A DNA stretch of 10,531 nucleotides from Actinomycetota bacterium (GCA_023379725.1 JAMCPC010000004.1:1-10531); one strand, 5' to 3'. Shown: positions 1-6,606, counted from the first letter of the stretch. Notes: generated from the sequence alone by a model not told the origin. Numbers and translations: made by a program.

Positions 1-205
1 TTGCAGTATAACGTCCTGCTCTCCAAACAGTCTCATTATACCTGTCTACCCTGCGTTTCCACCACACCACCAGGATAAGCAGGATGAGCAAAACAACAAC
101 AACCGCCAGCACCAACTCAAATTCGCTCATATGCAATACACGCTCACCCTGGTGCATGATACGGCTGAAAAAGGCGTAAAGCTTGTTTATTACGTCAGCC
201 ATCAT
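1..205 (-). CDS. Small single-span membrane protein, partial (runs off left edge)
   Basis: An open frame on the minus strand starts with two ATG codons (205-203 and 202-200) and continues without a stop to the window edge, giving about 68 visible residues. It begins MMADVINKLYAFFSRIMHQG. Residues near 36-54 form one strongly hydrophobic segment rich in Val and Leu, followed directly by WWKRR. By the positive-inside rule this suggests a short N-terminal part outside or on the membrane and a cytoplasmic C-terminal part beginning RVDRYNE. An in-frame TGA upstream at 232-230 limits the start. There is no strong Shine-Dalgarno (only GCGG and CGGG upstream). A perfect extended -10 lies 35 nt upstream, which supports a real gene with its own promoter. 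I do not recognise the family and the C-terminal part is not visible, so no function is offered. Confidence 0.6.
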   Translation of the reverse strand, partial: MMADVINKLYAFFSRIMHQGERVLHMSEFELVLAVVVVLLILLILVVWWKRRVDRYNETVWRAGRYTA

Positions 206-233
206 TGACCCGAACCGCCATATCTCGTATCAT

Positions 234-256
234 GAGGTCATTATAGCACGAGGTCA
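234..256. repeat. Direct repeat of GAGGTCA flanking a -10 box
   Basis: GAGGTCA occurs at 234-240 and again at 250-256, 16 bp apart start to start, on either side of the minus-strand TATAAT at 240-245. Paired 7-bp direct repeats around a promoter core look like a possible operator for a regulator binding two half-sites. With only two short copies, chance is not excluded. Confidence 0.3.
240..248 (-). promoter_or_regulatory. Extended -10 promoter element (TGCTATAAT)
   Basis: Read on the minus strand this is a perfect TGnTATAAT extended -10 box. It points at the small membrane protein gene and would start transcription near 233, leaving a leader of about 28 nt. No good -35 hexamer is present at 16-18 nt, as is common for extended -10 promoters. 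Two copies of TGACCTC (minus-strand reading) flank it, at 256-250 and 240-234. Confidence 0.5.
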
Positions 257-431
257 GCTACTGGTGCAGTGACACGCAAATAACCATGGGTTCCCGCCAG
301 CCAGATGACGCCCCTGACAGCGTTCTCGTCCTCAACGTAGCTACCGGCTACGCCTTCGTCCTCGGCCTTGCCAGATGACGTCCCTGACTTGCCGGATAAC
401 GTCACGCTATTTACGAGACACTACACTGGAT
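249..431. other. Intergenic region between the membrane protein gene and the aldo/keto reductase gene
   Basis: Apart from the promoter and repeats listed separately, I see no RNA gene, no clear terminator with a T-run, and no gene I can defend. A 54-codon minus-strand frame (GTG at 405 to TAA at 241) crosses it, but it is built from out-of-frame copies of the repeat and its stop lies in the promoter box. Confidence 0.4.
300..406. repeat. Intergenic repeat cluster (19-bp motif in two or three copies plus a palindrome)
   Basis: GCCAGATGACGCCCCTGAC at 300-318 recurs at 370-388 with a single mismatch (T for C). A more diverged third copy begins at 388 (CTTGCCGGATAACGTCACG against CTTGCCAGATGACGTCCCT at 367). 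Between the two good copies lies an inverted repeat, CGTAGC (336-341), loop TACCG, GCTACG (347-352). The two good copies are 70 bp apart, which is not a multiple of three, so the repetition is of DNA rather than of a protein sequence. It sits just past the aldo/keto reductase stop. It may belong to a dispersed intergenic repeat family, but no other full copy is visible in this window. Confidence 0.5.
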
Positions 432-1448
432 TCACCAGGCTGATTTGATAGGTCTGGTATATCTATCCAGGGTTCTCGATACCAGTAACTGTCCAGCCCT
501 GACGCCACGAGTGAACTGACCGGTCAAACCGGACGATGACCTGTAACCGCTGGAAACATCGTTCAACTCCCTTATGTTGTCATCGGTCAGACCCAATTGT
601 GATGACTCAACGTTAGCTCGCAACTGAGATACCGAGCTTGCACCCGGTATAACCACGACATTTGGTCTACTGATAATCCAGGCCAAGGCAACCTGGGTAG
701 GCGTAGCACCATGCTCCAAGGCTATTCGTTTCAGGGATTCAATTACTGGCTTTGCCCGATCCAAATTTTGTGGTTGAAAGGCTGCGGTATATGCTCTCAG
801 ACCACCGGGAATATTATCCCTGGAATACCTGCCGGACAAGAGCCCCTGTGCAAGTGGACTGTAAGCTATCACCACATGACCAGTCTCTTCTGTCCAAGGG
901 AGTATATCGTTCTCTATCCTCCTGTCGAGCAGATTGTAACGAACCTGGTTACTAAGTACATTGCCCGACAAGAACCGCTCAGCCTGCTGCCATAGAGTCA
1001 ACGAAAAGTTTGACACTCCCACATCCTTTACCAGACCGCTTCTTTGGAGTGATGACATTGCCCTCATGGTCATACTCAAAGGAACGACAGGATTTGGCCA
1101 ATGTATCTGGTATAGATCTATACTCTGTACTCCGAGCCGTGAGGCGCTCCGCCTCGCTCTATCCCTGATTACCGGCTCCACTGGCATTACAGGGAACACC
1201 TTTGTCGCAATAAAGACTTCATCCCTACGGGACTCAATCGCCCGACCGACTGCCCTCTCCGATCTGCCCCATCCGTAAGCCTCTGCAGTATCTATTACGT
1301 TTACACCCAGATCCAATGCCTGATTTACTATAGCGGCTGATTCCCTCTCCTCGTAGCCGCGTCCATAGTTCCACTCCTTGGAGCCAAATTGCCAAGTGCC
1401 CAAACCAATGACGGAAAGCTTGGTCCCATGGACCTCTACATAACGCAC
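432..1448 (-). CDS. Aldo/keto reductase
   Basis: An NAD(P)H-dependent oxidoreductase of the aldo/keto reductase superfamily, 338 residues, a normal length for the YajO/Tas-like bacterial group. The (alpha/beta)8 barrel begins at once with LSVIGLGTWQFG. The catalytic tetrad is visible as D53 and Y58 (in VIDTAEAYG), K83 (in IATKVFP) and H116 (in LYQIHWP). The cofactor-binding end is seen near residues 268-281 in VIPGASSVSQLRANV. Translation starts at GTG (1448), with only a weak GGCGG upstream, 20 nt after the stop of the dehydrogenase gene, so the two are almost certainly co-transcribed. The last 30 or so residues (SGLTGQFTRG onward) are poorly conserved. The substrate cannot be read from the sequence; small aldehydes and ketones, or sugar-derived carbonyls, are typical for the family. 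Family assignment is secure and the physiological role is open. Confidence 0.93.
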   Translation of the reverse strand: MRYVEVHGTKLSVIGLGTWQFGSKEWNYGRGYEERESAAIVNQALDLGVNVIDTAEAYGWGRSERAVGRAIESRRDEVFIATKVFPVMPVEPVIRDRARRSASRLGVQSIDLYQIHWPNPVVPLSMTMRAMSSLQRSGLVKDVGVSNFSLTLWQQAERFLSGNVLSNQVRYNLLDRRIENDILPWTEETGHVVIAYSPLAQGLLSGRYSRDNIPGGLRAYTAAFQPQNLDRAKPVIESLKRIALEHGATPTQVALAWIISRPNVVVIPGASSVSQLRANVESSQLGLTDDNIRELNDVSSGYRSSSGLTGQFTRGVRAGQLLVSRTLDRYTRPIKSAW

Positions 1449-1468
1449 AGTACCGCCAGCCAGCCCAC

Positions 1469-2236
1469 TTACTTGGGTGGCATCCTTATCCCACCATCCA
1501 ACCTGATTACCTCACCGTTCAGATAGCCGCACGATACGATAAAAGCCACAAGGTCGGCATACTCCGACGGCTTGCCAAGTCTTTTAGGAAAGAGAACTGA
1601 CTGCCCCAATGCCTCCTTCTGAGGCTCCGGCAGAAGACCGAGCAACGGCGTATCAAACAATCCAGGGGCGATGGCACATACCCTTATACCGCTGACAGCA
1701 AGGTCCCTGGAAGCAGGAACCGTCATACCTACAATAGCTCCCTTCGAAGCTGAGTAAGCAAGCTGGCCGATCTGACCTTCGAACGCTGCCACCGATGCAG
1801 TATTGACGACCACGCCCCTGCTACCGTCCTCCTGAGGCTCTGTCTGGGCTATAGCCGAACTGGCACGTGTCATCACATTGAACGTACCGATTAGATTAAC
1901 ATTCTGGATGAACTGAAAAGACTTGAGATCGTGCGGAGAATTATCACGGTTTATTACGCGCCCGATCCATCCTATGCCGGCACAATTGACCGCTATCCGC
2001 AGCTTACCACCCTCTGCAGCCTGATCGACGGCACGCTGGCAATCCTCTGGGTTGGAAACATCTCCCACTACATAATTGGTTCCCTTACCGAGTTCTTCTG
2101 CCAGTTTCTTGGCTGGCTCTTCCTTAATATCGAATATGGTACAGCGTGCTCCCATGGCAGTAAGCTTGCGCACAGTAGCTTCGCCGAGACCAGATCCTCC
2201 ACCTGTTACTATTGCCGAACAATCGTTTATTTCCAT
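1469..2236 (-). CDS. Short-chain dehydrogenase/reductase, 3-hydroxyacyl-CoA dehydrogenase type II-like
   Basis: A classical SDR of 255 residues with all hallmarks in place: the nucleotide loop TGGGSGLG (11-18), D36 after the second strand (IFDIKEE), which favours NAD over NADP, NCAG at 84-87, N114, S148, and the catalytic Y161-S-A-S-K165. The C-terminal PGLFDTPLLGLLPE region and the GGIRM-type ending resemble the HSD17B10/type II 3-hydroxyacyl-CoA dehydrogenase group, which oxidises 3-hydroxyacyl-CoA or 2-methyl-3-hydroxybutyryl-CoA in fatty-acid or branched-chain amino-acid breakdown. That substrate is inferred from resemblance only. It is the first gene of a two-gene operon with the aldo/keto reductase. 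A TATAAT box lies upstream at 2290-2295, but there is no recognisable Shine-Dalgarno before the ATG. Confidence 0.92.
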   Translation of the reverse strand: MEINDCSAIVTGGGSGLGEATVRKLTAMGARCTIFDIKEEPAKKLAEELGKGTNYVVGDVSNPEDCQRAVDQAAEGGKLRIAVNCAGIGWIGRVINRDNSPHDLKSFQFIQNVNLIGTFNVMTRASSAIAQTEPQEDGSRGVVVNTASVAAFEGQIGQLAYSASKGAIVGMTVPASRDLAVSGIRVCAIAPGLFDTPLLGLLPEPQKEALGQSVLFPKRLGKPSEYADLVAFIVSCGYLNGEVIRLDGGIRMPPK

Positions 2237-2289
2237 AAATAAGAATATTAGCCATTACCACGTTCATATGCCAAATCGAAACTGAACTA

Positions 2290-2295
2290 ATTATA
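2290..2295 (-). promoter_or_regulatory. Putative -10 box (TATAAT) for the dehydrogenase/reductase operon
   Basis: Minus-strand reading gives a perfect TATAAT 53 nt before the dehydrogenase ATG, in the 102-bp spacer between divergent genes. No convincing -35 sits at 16-18 nt (GGTCAC or CGGTCA at best), so the promoter is likely but not certain. The predicted start of transcription is near 2283. Confidence 0.4.
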
Positions 2296-2338
2296 GCCAT
2301 GCCATTAAGTAAGTGACCGGAAGTACTAAGATCAAGGC

Positions 2339-3250
2339 GTGACCGACAGGACAGCTTCAGATGCCAAAGATGGCAACCCCAAATACAGCATAGTCATACC
2401 GGCATTCAACGAAGAACGATATATCGGCGATTGCTTGCAGTCATTGGCCAGGCAGGACTTCACTGGAGACTATGAAGTAATAGTGGCCGACAACAACAGT
2501 ACTGACTCTACTGCAGAGCTCGCATCATCTCTTGGTGCTACCGTCGTCGAGGCACCTCATATAGGGGTCTGTCCGGCACGCCAGCGAGGCACAGAAGAGG
2601 CACGAGGGGAGATAATCATATCGGCAGATGCTGATACCGTATACGACACTTCATGGCTTACCCATATAGATGAGACATTCTCCAAAAACCCTGAGTGTGT
2701 AGCCGTTGCCGGTCCATGCAGTTTTACCGACGGGCCATGGTGGAGTGCCATATATCCCAAAATCTTATTTGGTGTAGTCTACCTGGTATATCTGTTGACA
2801 AGATACGTATTCTATATCAGTGCCACCAATATTGCCTTCCGAAAGGACGCGTGGTCCGGTTACAATACCAATATGACTCAAGGAGGTGACGAGATCGACC
2901 TTCTCAGGAAGCTCCGTTCAAAGGGCAGGATCGTATTCAGTCTGAGTAATCCAAGCTTCAGCTCGTCAAGACGCCTCAGCCGTGGTTTGTTTTACAATCT
3001 ATTCATCAGTTTCGGATATTATTACCTTATCACCTACTGGATAAATCGCCTAGCCGGACGTTGTCTGCTGAAAAACGCACCAGCTTTCAGGGATAGCGCC
3101 GTACATCGTTCTCCTTTTTACTGGGTCAACAGGGTAGCTATCGCAACTGCCACTATCCTGTTCATGGCTTTTCCTGGACGCCCCATTGTAGGTCTAGGCT
3201 ATGGTTATGTAGTCGAACCGCTGTTCAATGCCGTAACGCGCTTGTTCTAG
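2339..3250 (+). CDS. Family 2 glycosyltransferase with C-terminal membrane segments
   Basis: A 303-residue GT-A fold glycosyltransferase that moves a sugar from a nucleotide-sugar donor to a lipid- or polymer-linked acceptor at the inner face of the membrane. The N-terminal donor domain shows SIVIPAFNEERYIGDCL (17-33), VADNNSTDST (49-58) and the metal-binding D97-A-D99 in ISADADT. A GGDEIDLLRKL stretch (182-192) fits the acidic catalytic-base region. Hydrophobic stretches near 142-165, 217-235 and 262-279 suggest membrane association. There is no processive-synthase QxxRW motif, so single-sugar transfer is more likely than polymerisation. The start must be the GTG at 2339, because an in-frame TAA lies at 2327-2329 and the first internal Met falls after the catalytic core. 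No good ribosome site is visible. It is followed 154 bp later by the deacetylase-like gene on the same strand. The substrate is unknown. Confidence 0.88.
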   Translation: MTDRTASDAKDGNPKYSIVIPAFNEERYIGDCLQSLARQDFTGDYEVIVADNNSTDSTAELASSLGATVVEAPHIGVCPARQRGTEEARGEIIISADADTVYDTSWLTHIDETFSKNPECVAVAGPCSFTDGPWWSAIYPKILFGVVYLVYLLTRYVFYISATNIAFRKDAWSGYNTNMTQGGDEIDLLRKLRSKGRIVFSLSNPSFSSSRRLSRGLFYNLFISFGYYYLITYWINRLAGRCLLKNAPAFRDSAVHRSPFYWVNRVAIATATILFMAFPGRPIVGLGYGYVVEPLFNAVTRLF

Positions 3251-3404
3251 TAGTGAAAACATTGTCATACAGTCGACCTCCCGAAAGTTGCCAATCATGT
3301 AGTGCTTCGGTGGTTCAGCATGTCGTAGATACCTACTCTACGGCGCATATGGCTACATCATATCCAGTAGCGTACAGTAGTGTACTGCCGGTAATGGTAG
3401 CCTG
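3251..3404. other. Hairpin-rich spacer before the deacetylase-like gene
   Basis: Three short inverted repeats lie in a row: CGTAGA/TCTACG (3324-3329 and 3337-3342, 7-nt loop), ATATG/CATAT (3347-3351 and 3359-3363, 7-nt loop) and CAGTA/TACTG (3375-3379 and 3383-3387, 3-nt loop). The last ends 17 nt before the start codon. None has a following T-run, so they are not clear terminators. They may shape the leader of the downstream gene, or be chance. Confidence 0.25.
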
Positions 3405-4172
3405 ATGGGATACAGCACCTCGTGCCAGAAGGGCGGGACACTGTACCGTAAGTTTATACTGCCATTGGGCGGTGCTGGGGTATGTATAGGCTCACTGTAC
3501 TGGCTCTGCATGTCGCCATACTCTCAGCTACAGGGAGATTTCCCGTACCATGGCGACACAGATGAAAGACTGGTAGCCATTACCTTCGATGACGGGCCTA
3601 ATCAACCCTATACCTCGCAGATAGCCAGCCTACTTGCCGATTATGACATAAAGGCAACCTTCTTCCAGCCCGGTGCTTGCGTCGAGCGCTACCCCGAGGT
3701 CACACAAGAATTGTTCAGTGCTGGACACGTGATTGGCAGTCACGCCTACTCGCATCGATTCGGCAAGTACCTTCATTTGAAAAGCATACAGCAAGAGATC
3801 GAACAGGCTGATGCCGTATTTGCAAAGTACCTGGGAGTCTTGCCGTCTCTGTACCGTCCTCCATGGCTGCTGAGAATACCGGGGAGTCTCGCCATGATTA
3901 GAAGCCATCTTCTGCAACCGGTATCCGGGGAGTTCTGTCACTCACTGGAGATATTCCAGCCCAATCCTGCACGGATAGCCAGAGGCGCTGTGTCAAAGGC
4001 AAAACCGGGCGCATTCATACTGTTTCACGACGGATTCGATGCCAAGGGTGGCAATCGCGCCCAGACCGTAAAAGCAGTCAAAATAACTGTCGAACGTTTG
4101 AGCAATGCAGGATATGGTTTTACCACCGTAGACAAACTCCTCGGCATACCGGCATACCGGCCACTTCACTAG
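3405..4172 (+). CDS. Membrane-anchored polysaccharide deacetylase-like protein (NodB domain)
   Basis: A carbohydrate esterase family 4 protein of 255 residues. Such enzymes remove acetyl groups from N-acetylglucosamine-type sugars in peptidoglycan or exopolysaccharide. Residues 17-36 form a single hydrophobic anchor, placing the catalytic domain outside the membrane. Visible NodB motifs are TFDDGP (60-65, catalytic base and metal Asp), GSHAYSH (111-117, metal H113 and H117), RPPW (151-154) and LFHDG (206-210, catalytic H208). The fourth motif, usually an Asp and Trp in a xDxxDW-like context, is not recognisable: the corresponding stretch reads GEFCHSLEIFQ (175-185). The protein may therefore be active with altered specificity or impaired; this is inference. 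The ATG at 3405 is fixed by an in-frame TAG at 3378. The ribosome site is weak (GGTAG). It converges with the Lon-like protease gene. The polysaccharide target is unknown; the upstream glycosyltransferase suggests a shared surface glycan. Confidence 0.88.
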   Translation: MGYSTSCQKGGTLYRKFILPLGGAGVCIGSLYWLCMSPYSQLQGDFPYHGDTDERLVAITFDDGPNQPYTSQIASLLADYDIKATFFQPGACVERYPEVTQELFSAGHVIGSHAYSHRFGKYLHLKSIQQEIEQADAVFAKYLGVLPSLYRPPWLLRIPGSLAMIRSHLLQPVSGEFCHSLEIFQPNPARIARGAVSKAKPGAFILFHDGFDAKGGNRAQTVKAVKITVERLSNAGYGFTTVDKLLGIPAYRPLH

Positions 4173-4302
4173 ATACTGTGCATCCTGCAGGGAGGATACC
4201 TTTCGACTATCCAGTATTTACCCCATCGGTTTTCCCCATAGAATGTTCTACTATCTCATACGACAGGATGAGGTACTTCAATCGACTCCGAGTGCAGCTC
4301 TC

Positions 4303-4360
4303 CCAATGCAGTCCTACCAATGCAGTGAATCTGCGGCCTAAAAATCTACGGCCTAAGACC
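4303..4360. repeat. Two adjacent pairs of 15-bp-period direct repeats
   Basis: CCAATGCAGT occurs at 4303-4312 and 4318-4327, and CTGCGGCCTAAAAAT (4331-4345) is followed directly by CTACGGCCTAAGACC (4346-4360). Both pairs have a 15-bp period. The second pair overlaps the end of the Lon-like gene, whose TAG stop at 4355-4353 lies inside one copy; the other copy carries the same TAG 15 bp further on. The rest of the convergent 4173-4352 spacer holds only a weak 5-bp stem, ATCCT/AGGAT, at 4182-4197 just past the deacetylase-like stop, and no clear terminator. Confidence 0.45.
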
Positions 4361-5567
4361 ATGGGGCATACTGGAATCCGGGTGGAGCGCTATGTCCACT
4401 GGATCCGGAAACGGGACCGTGAGCAGCATTACCCAGCCTGCCCCCTATCCGGTGCAGGGCAGACAATGCCTGGGTAAGTGAGGTAACTGCCACTACCTTA
4501 AGATGCTTTGATGCCACCGATACAGCACTGTTATATTCCTCCCTGGGGACAATAAAGACCGTTACTCCAGCACGCTCTACAGCAATAGTCTTCTCTCTGA
4601 CGCCACCTACAGGCCCTACTGCACCATTGGGTCTAATGGTACCGGTGGCAGCAACTATTTTTCCACCAGTGAGATCGCCACCATTCAATGCGTTCAGAAT
4701 ACCAAGCGTAAATGCCAGGCCAGCAGAGGGCCCTCCTATCATCCCCGTAGACAGATTCACGGCAAACGGCAACGAATAGACCCCCTGAGTAAAGGGGACC
4801 ACACCAATAAAACCCGTATTGTTGGCACCGCCCAATGTAGTCGGTCTTTTACCGATTACAATTTTCACCTGGCTATAACGCGGATTAGGCGATCTCTTCC
4901 CACCTGATCCAATCAACTGGTTCACGGTGGTAAATGTCAGAGTCGCTGTACTACCCGGCCTCTCTGCAGATATAGCGTCGGCCAGTTGATTAGCTGTAGA
5001 TATGTTCCTACCATTCACTGCTGTAACTATATCTCCAGGTATAAGCTTCCCCCACGAAGGTGAAGGTTTCAGTACCATCCATACGACAGCTCCTGCATTT
5101 TGCTCCGGCACGCTATAGCCCATCTGGCGCAATGCTTCCACTCGTGCAGTTAGCTTGGCCTCCGTCATCTCGACCATAGCCTCGCCATTGAGTTCACTCG
5201 CCGGGCCAGGTCCGATCAACTCATCTGACTTTACCAGTGCGACATGTGATTCGAAGTGATCCACTATATAACCCAGCAGGGTAACTTGAGCCACCTCTAC
5301 ATCTGTCATAAGCACCTGCCCATGCAAAGGATGCAAGCTCTTGCCAGGAATAGCAAGCATATGCGAAACCGGTAATGCGTTGCCCGGTGACAGGCTGTAA
5401 TAAGGCATGCTGATCAATGAGGAAGCTACAACCAAAAGCGCCAGAACAAGAATAATCGCTCCCGATACGACCATACCATGGCCTATCTGATGCCAGATGC
5501 CGGTAGACTCAGCATATTCCAGAAGGCCAGGATGATTCTGCGCATCAGGTCCTTTATCGCCGGTCAC
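4353..5567 (-). CDS. Membrane-anchored PDZ/Lon-like (S16) serine protease
   Basis: A 404-residue relative of Bacillus YlbL and mycobacterial Rv3194c. These lack the Lon ATPase domain and combine a membrane anchor, a PDZ domain and a Lon catalytic domain. A cytoplasmic N-terminus precedes one transmembrane helix (33-53). The family start of the outer part, YYSLSPGNALPV, follows at 57-67. A PDZ domain covers about 165-240 (LIPGDIVTAVNGRNI), and the Lon domain follows with catalytic S281 in GGPSAGL and K326 in GGVREKTIAVERAG, so the Ser-Lys dyad is intact. A loose tail from about 375 is not conserved. Translation starts at GTG (5567), 5 nt after the mreB-like stop, using an AGGAGGT at 5577-5583 that lies inside the end of that gene. 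YlbL-type proteases degrade envelope or division-related proteins; the substrate here is unknown. Confidence 0.93.
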   Translation of the reverse strand: MTGDKGPDAQNHPGLLEYAESTGIWHQIGHGMVVSGAIILVLALLVVASSLISMPYYSLSPGNALPVSHMLAIPGKSLHPLHGQVLMTDVEVAQVTLLGYIVDHFESHVALVKSDELIGPGPASELNGEAMVEMTEAKLTARVEALRQMGYSVPEQNAGAVVWMVLKPSPSWGKLIPGDIVTAVNGRNISTANQLADAISAERPGSTATLTFTTVNQLIGSGGKRSPNPRYSQVKIVIGKRPTTLGGANNTGFIGVVPFTQGVYSLPFAVNLSTGMIGGPSAGLAFTLGILNALNGGDLTGGKIVAATGTIRPNGAVGPVGGVREKTIAVERAGVTVFIVPREEYNSAVSVASKHLKVVAVTSLTQALSALHRIGGRLGNAAHGPVSGSSGHSAPPGFQYAPWS

Positions 5568-5572
5568 TACTA

Positions 5573-6571
5573 TTAGACCTCCTCTACAATCCCTCTCGTG
5601 TTACTGCGCATACGAATTAGTCTATGGGCACCCCTGACGATACAAGTCTGAGGCTCATCTGGAACAGATACAACAAGACCCAATTTTTCACCAAGCCATT
5701 CTGCAAGACCACTCATCATCGCCAATCCACCTATAAGTAAGACCCCTCTTGAGGCCAAGTCATAGGTGAGTTCGGGAGGAATCTTACTCAAACAATCTGA
5801 TACCACACCAAAGATATCCTCGAACACCGGCTCACAAGCCATCCTCACCTCGTCTGCCTTCACCACAATGTTTTCTTTCTGCCCATCCAGAGCGTTATGA
5901 CCGGACACCTCTACGGCCTCATGTCTGGAAGAACCGTTTACAGAGCCTGCCATCATTCTTATCTCCTCAGCCGCGCTCGAACTGACTACTGCACCGCGTT
6001 GATTGCGCAACATGTCCCTGATAGCATTATCCATACTCTCTCCCCCGACGTTGCGACTGGTATAGTCAATCACTCCCCCCAATGACACAGCGGCCACACA
6101 GGTCTTCCCGGCTCCTATATCTACGACAAGCGCACCAGTGGCATCCGATGGGGATACTCCAGCATAAGCAGACGCAGCCACAGCCTGAAGCACAAAGCGT
6201 ACGCTGGAAGCTCCACCGTTTCTCAAGGCATCCCTGATCGCCTGCTTCTCCAACGAAGACATCGCCGGTGACACGCATACAATCACCTTCGATCTGTGCA
6301 ATTTCGATCCCCCGCACTCTTTGATCACCATCTTCCCCAATGACTGCAAGGCAGGCAAATCGGATACTGAGCCGCTCACCACCGGTCGCACCACAATCAA
6401 AGACCCGGGAATCTCCTCCTGCATGGCCAACCCTTTCCTACCCATGGCCAGCACCTTTCCTGTAGATATATCTCTTGCAATTATCGATGGTTCGTTGACT
6501 ACCAGCCCCTTCTTGGCACTCAAAGCAACTACGTTTTCCGTCCCAAAATCTATTACTATCTCATCTGCCAA
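5573..6571 (-). CDS. Divergent MreB-like actin homologue with altered ATPase site
   Basis: A 332-residue member of the MreB/actin family, which in rod-shaped bacteria forms membrane-bound filaments guiding cell-wall synthesis. MreB landmarks run in order: IDFGTENVV (7-15, phosphate loop 1), VNEPSIIA (25-32), RPVVSGSVSD (62-71), VVDIGAGKTCVAAVSLGG (149-166, phosphate loop 2), NVGGESMDNAI (174-184), and GVLLIGGLAMMSGL (276-289, adenosine loop). Several nucleotide-site residues differ from MreB: GTAN is GTEN, DIGGGTTE is DIGAGKTC, the EEP carrying the hydrolytic Glu is LQA (128-130), and GGG is GGL. It is probably a paralogue that binds nucleotide weakly or does not hydrolyse it (inference). The start is TTG at 6571, with AGGAGGT at 6576-6582 only 4 nt away. 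It lies 35 nt after yvcK and is coupled to the protease gene. The canonical mreB-mreC-mreD context is absent here. Confidence 0.85.
   Translation of the reverse strand: MADEIVIDFGTENVVALSAKKGLVVNEPSIIARDISTGKVLAMGRKGLAMQEEIPGSLIVVRPVVSGSVSDLPALQSLGKMVIKECGGSKLHRSKVIVCVSPAMSSLEKQAIRDALRNGGASSVRFVLQAVAASAYAGVSPSDATGALVVDIGAGKTCVAAVSLGGVIDYTSRNVGGESMDNAIRDMLRNQRGAVVSSSAAEEIRMMAGSVNGSSRHEAVEVSGHNALDGQKENIVVKADEVRMACEPVFEDIFGVVSDCLSKIPPELTYDLASRGVLLIGGLAMMSGLAEWLGEKLGLVVSVPDEPQTCIVRGAHRLIRMRSNTRGIVEEV
5577..5583 (-). promoter_or_regulatory. Shine-Dalgarno AGGAGGT for the Lon-like protease, inside the mreB-like gene
   Basis: A full-consensus ribosome site lies 9 nt before the GTG at 5567 and decides that start. 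It is part of the last codons of the mreB-like gene (encoding EEV), which ties translation of the two genes together. Confidence 0.75.
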
Positions 6572-6575
6572 ATCT

Positions 6576-6582
6576 ACCTCCT
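6576..6582 (-). promoter_or_regulatory. Shine-Dalgarno AGGAGGT deciding a TTG start
   Basis: A perfect AGGAGGT stands 4 nt before TTG (6571-6569). It supports this rare start codon for the mreB-like gene. The spacing is a little short, which with TTG may keep expression modest. Confidence 0.7.
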
Positions 6583-6606
6583 ATAGATACACAATGGCTG
6601 CAATCA

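Noticed and set aside
241..405. A 54-codon minus-strand frame (GTG start) rich in Glu, Gly and Val.
   Set aside because: It is made of the intergenic repeat read in different frames, its stop overlaps the -10 box of the next gene, and it has no ribosome site.
4143..4158. Tandem GGCATACC duplication near the end of the deacetylase-like gene.
   Set aside because: Only two 8-bp copies inside coding sequence; likely chance.
4178..4477. A 99-codon plus-strand frame after the deacetylase-like gene.
   Set aside because: It runs antisense into the protease C-terminus, shows no domain, and has no ribosome site or promoter.
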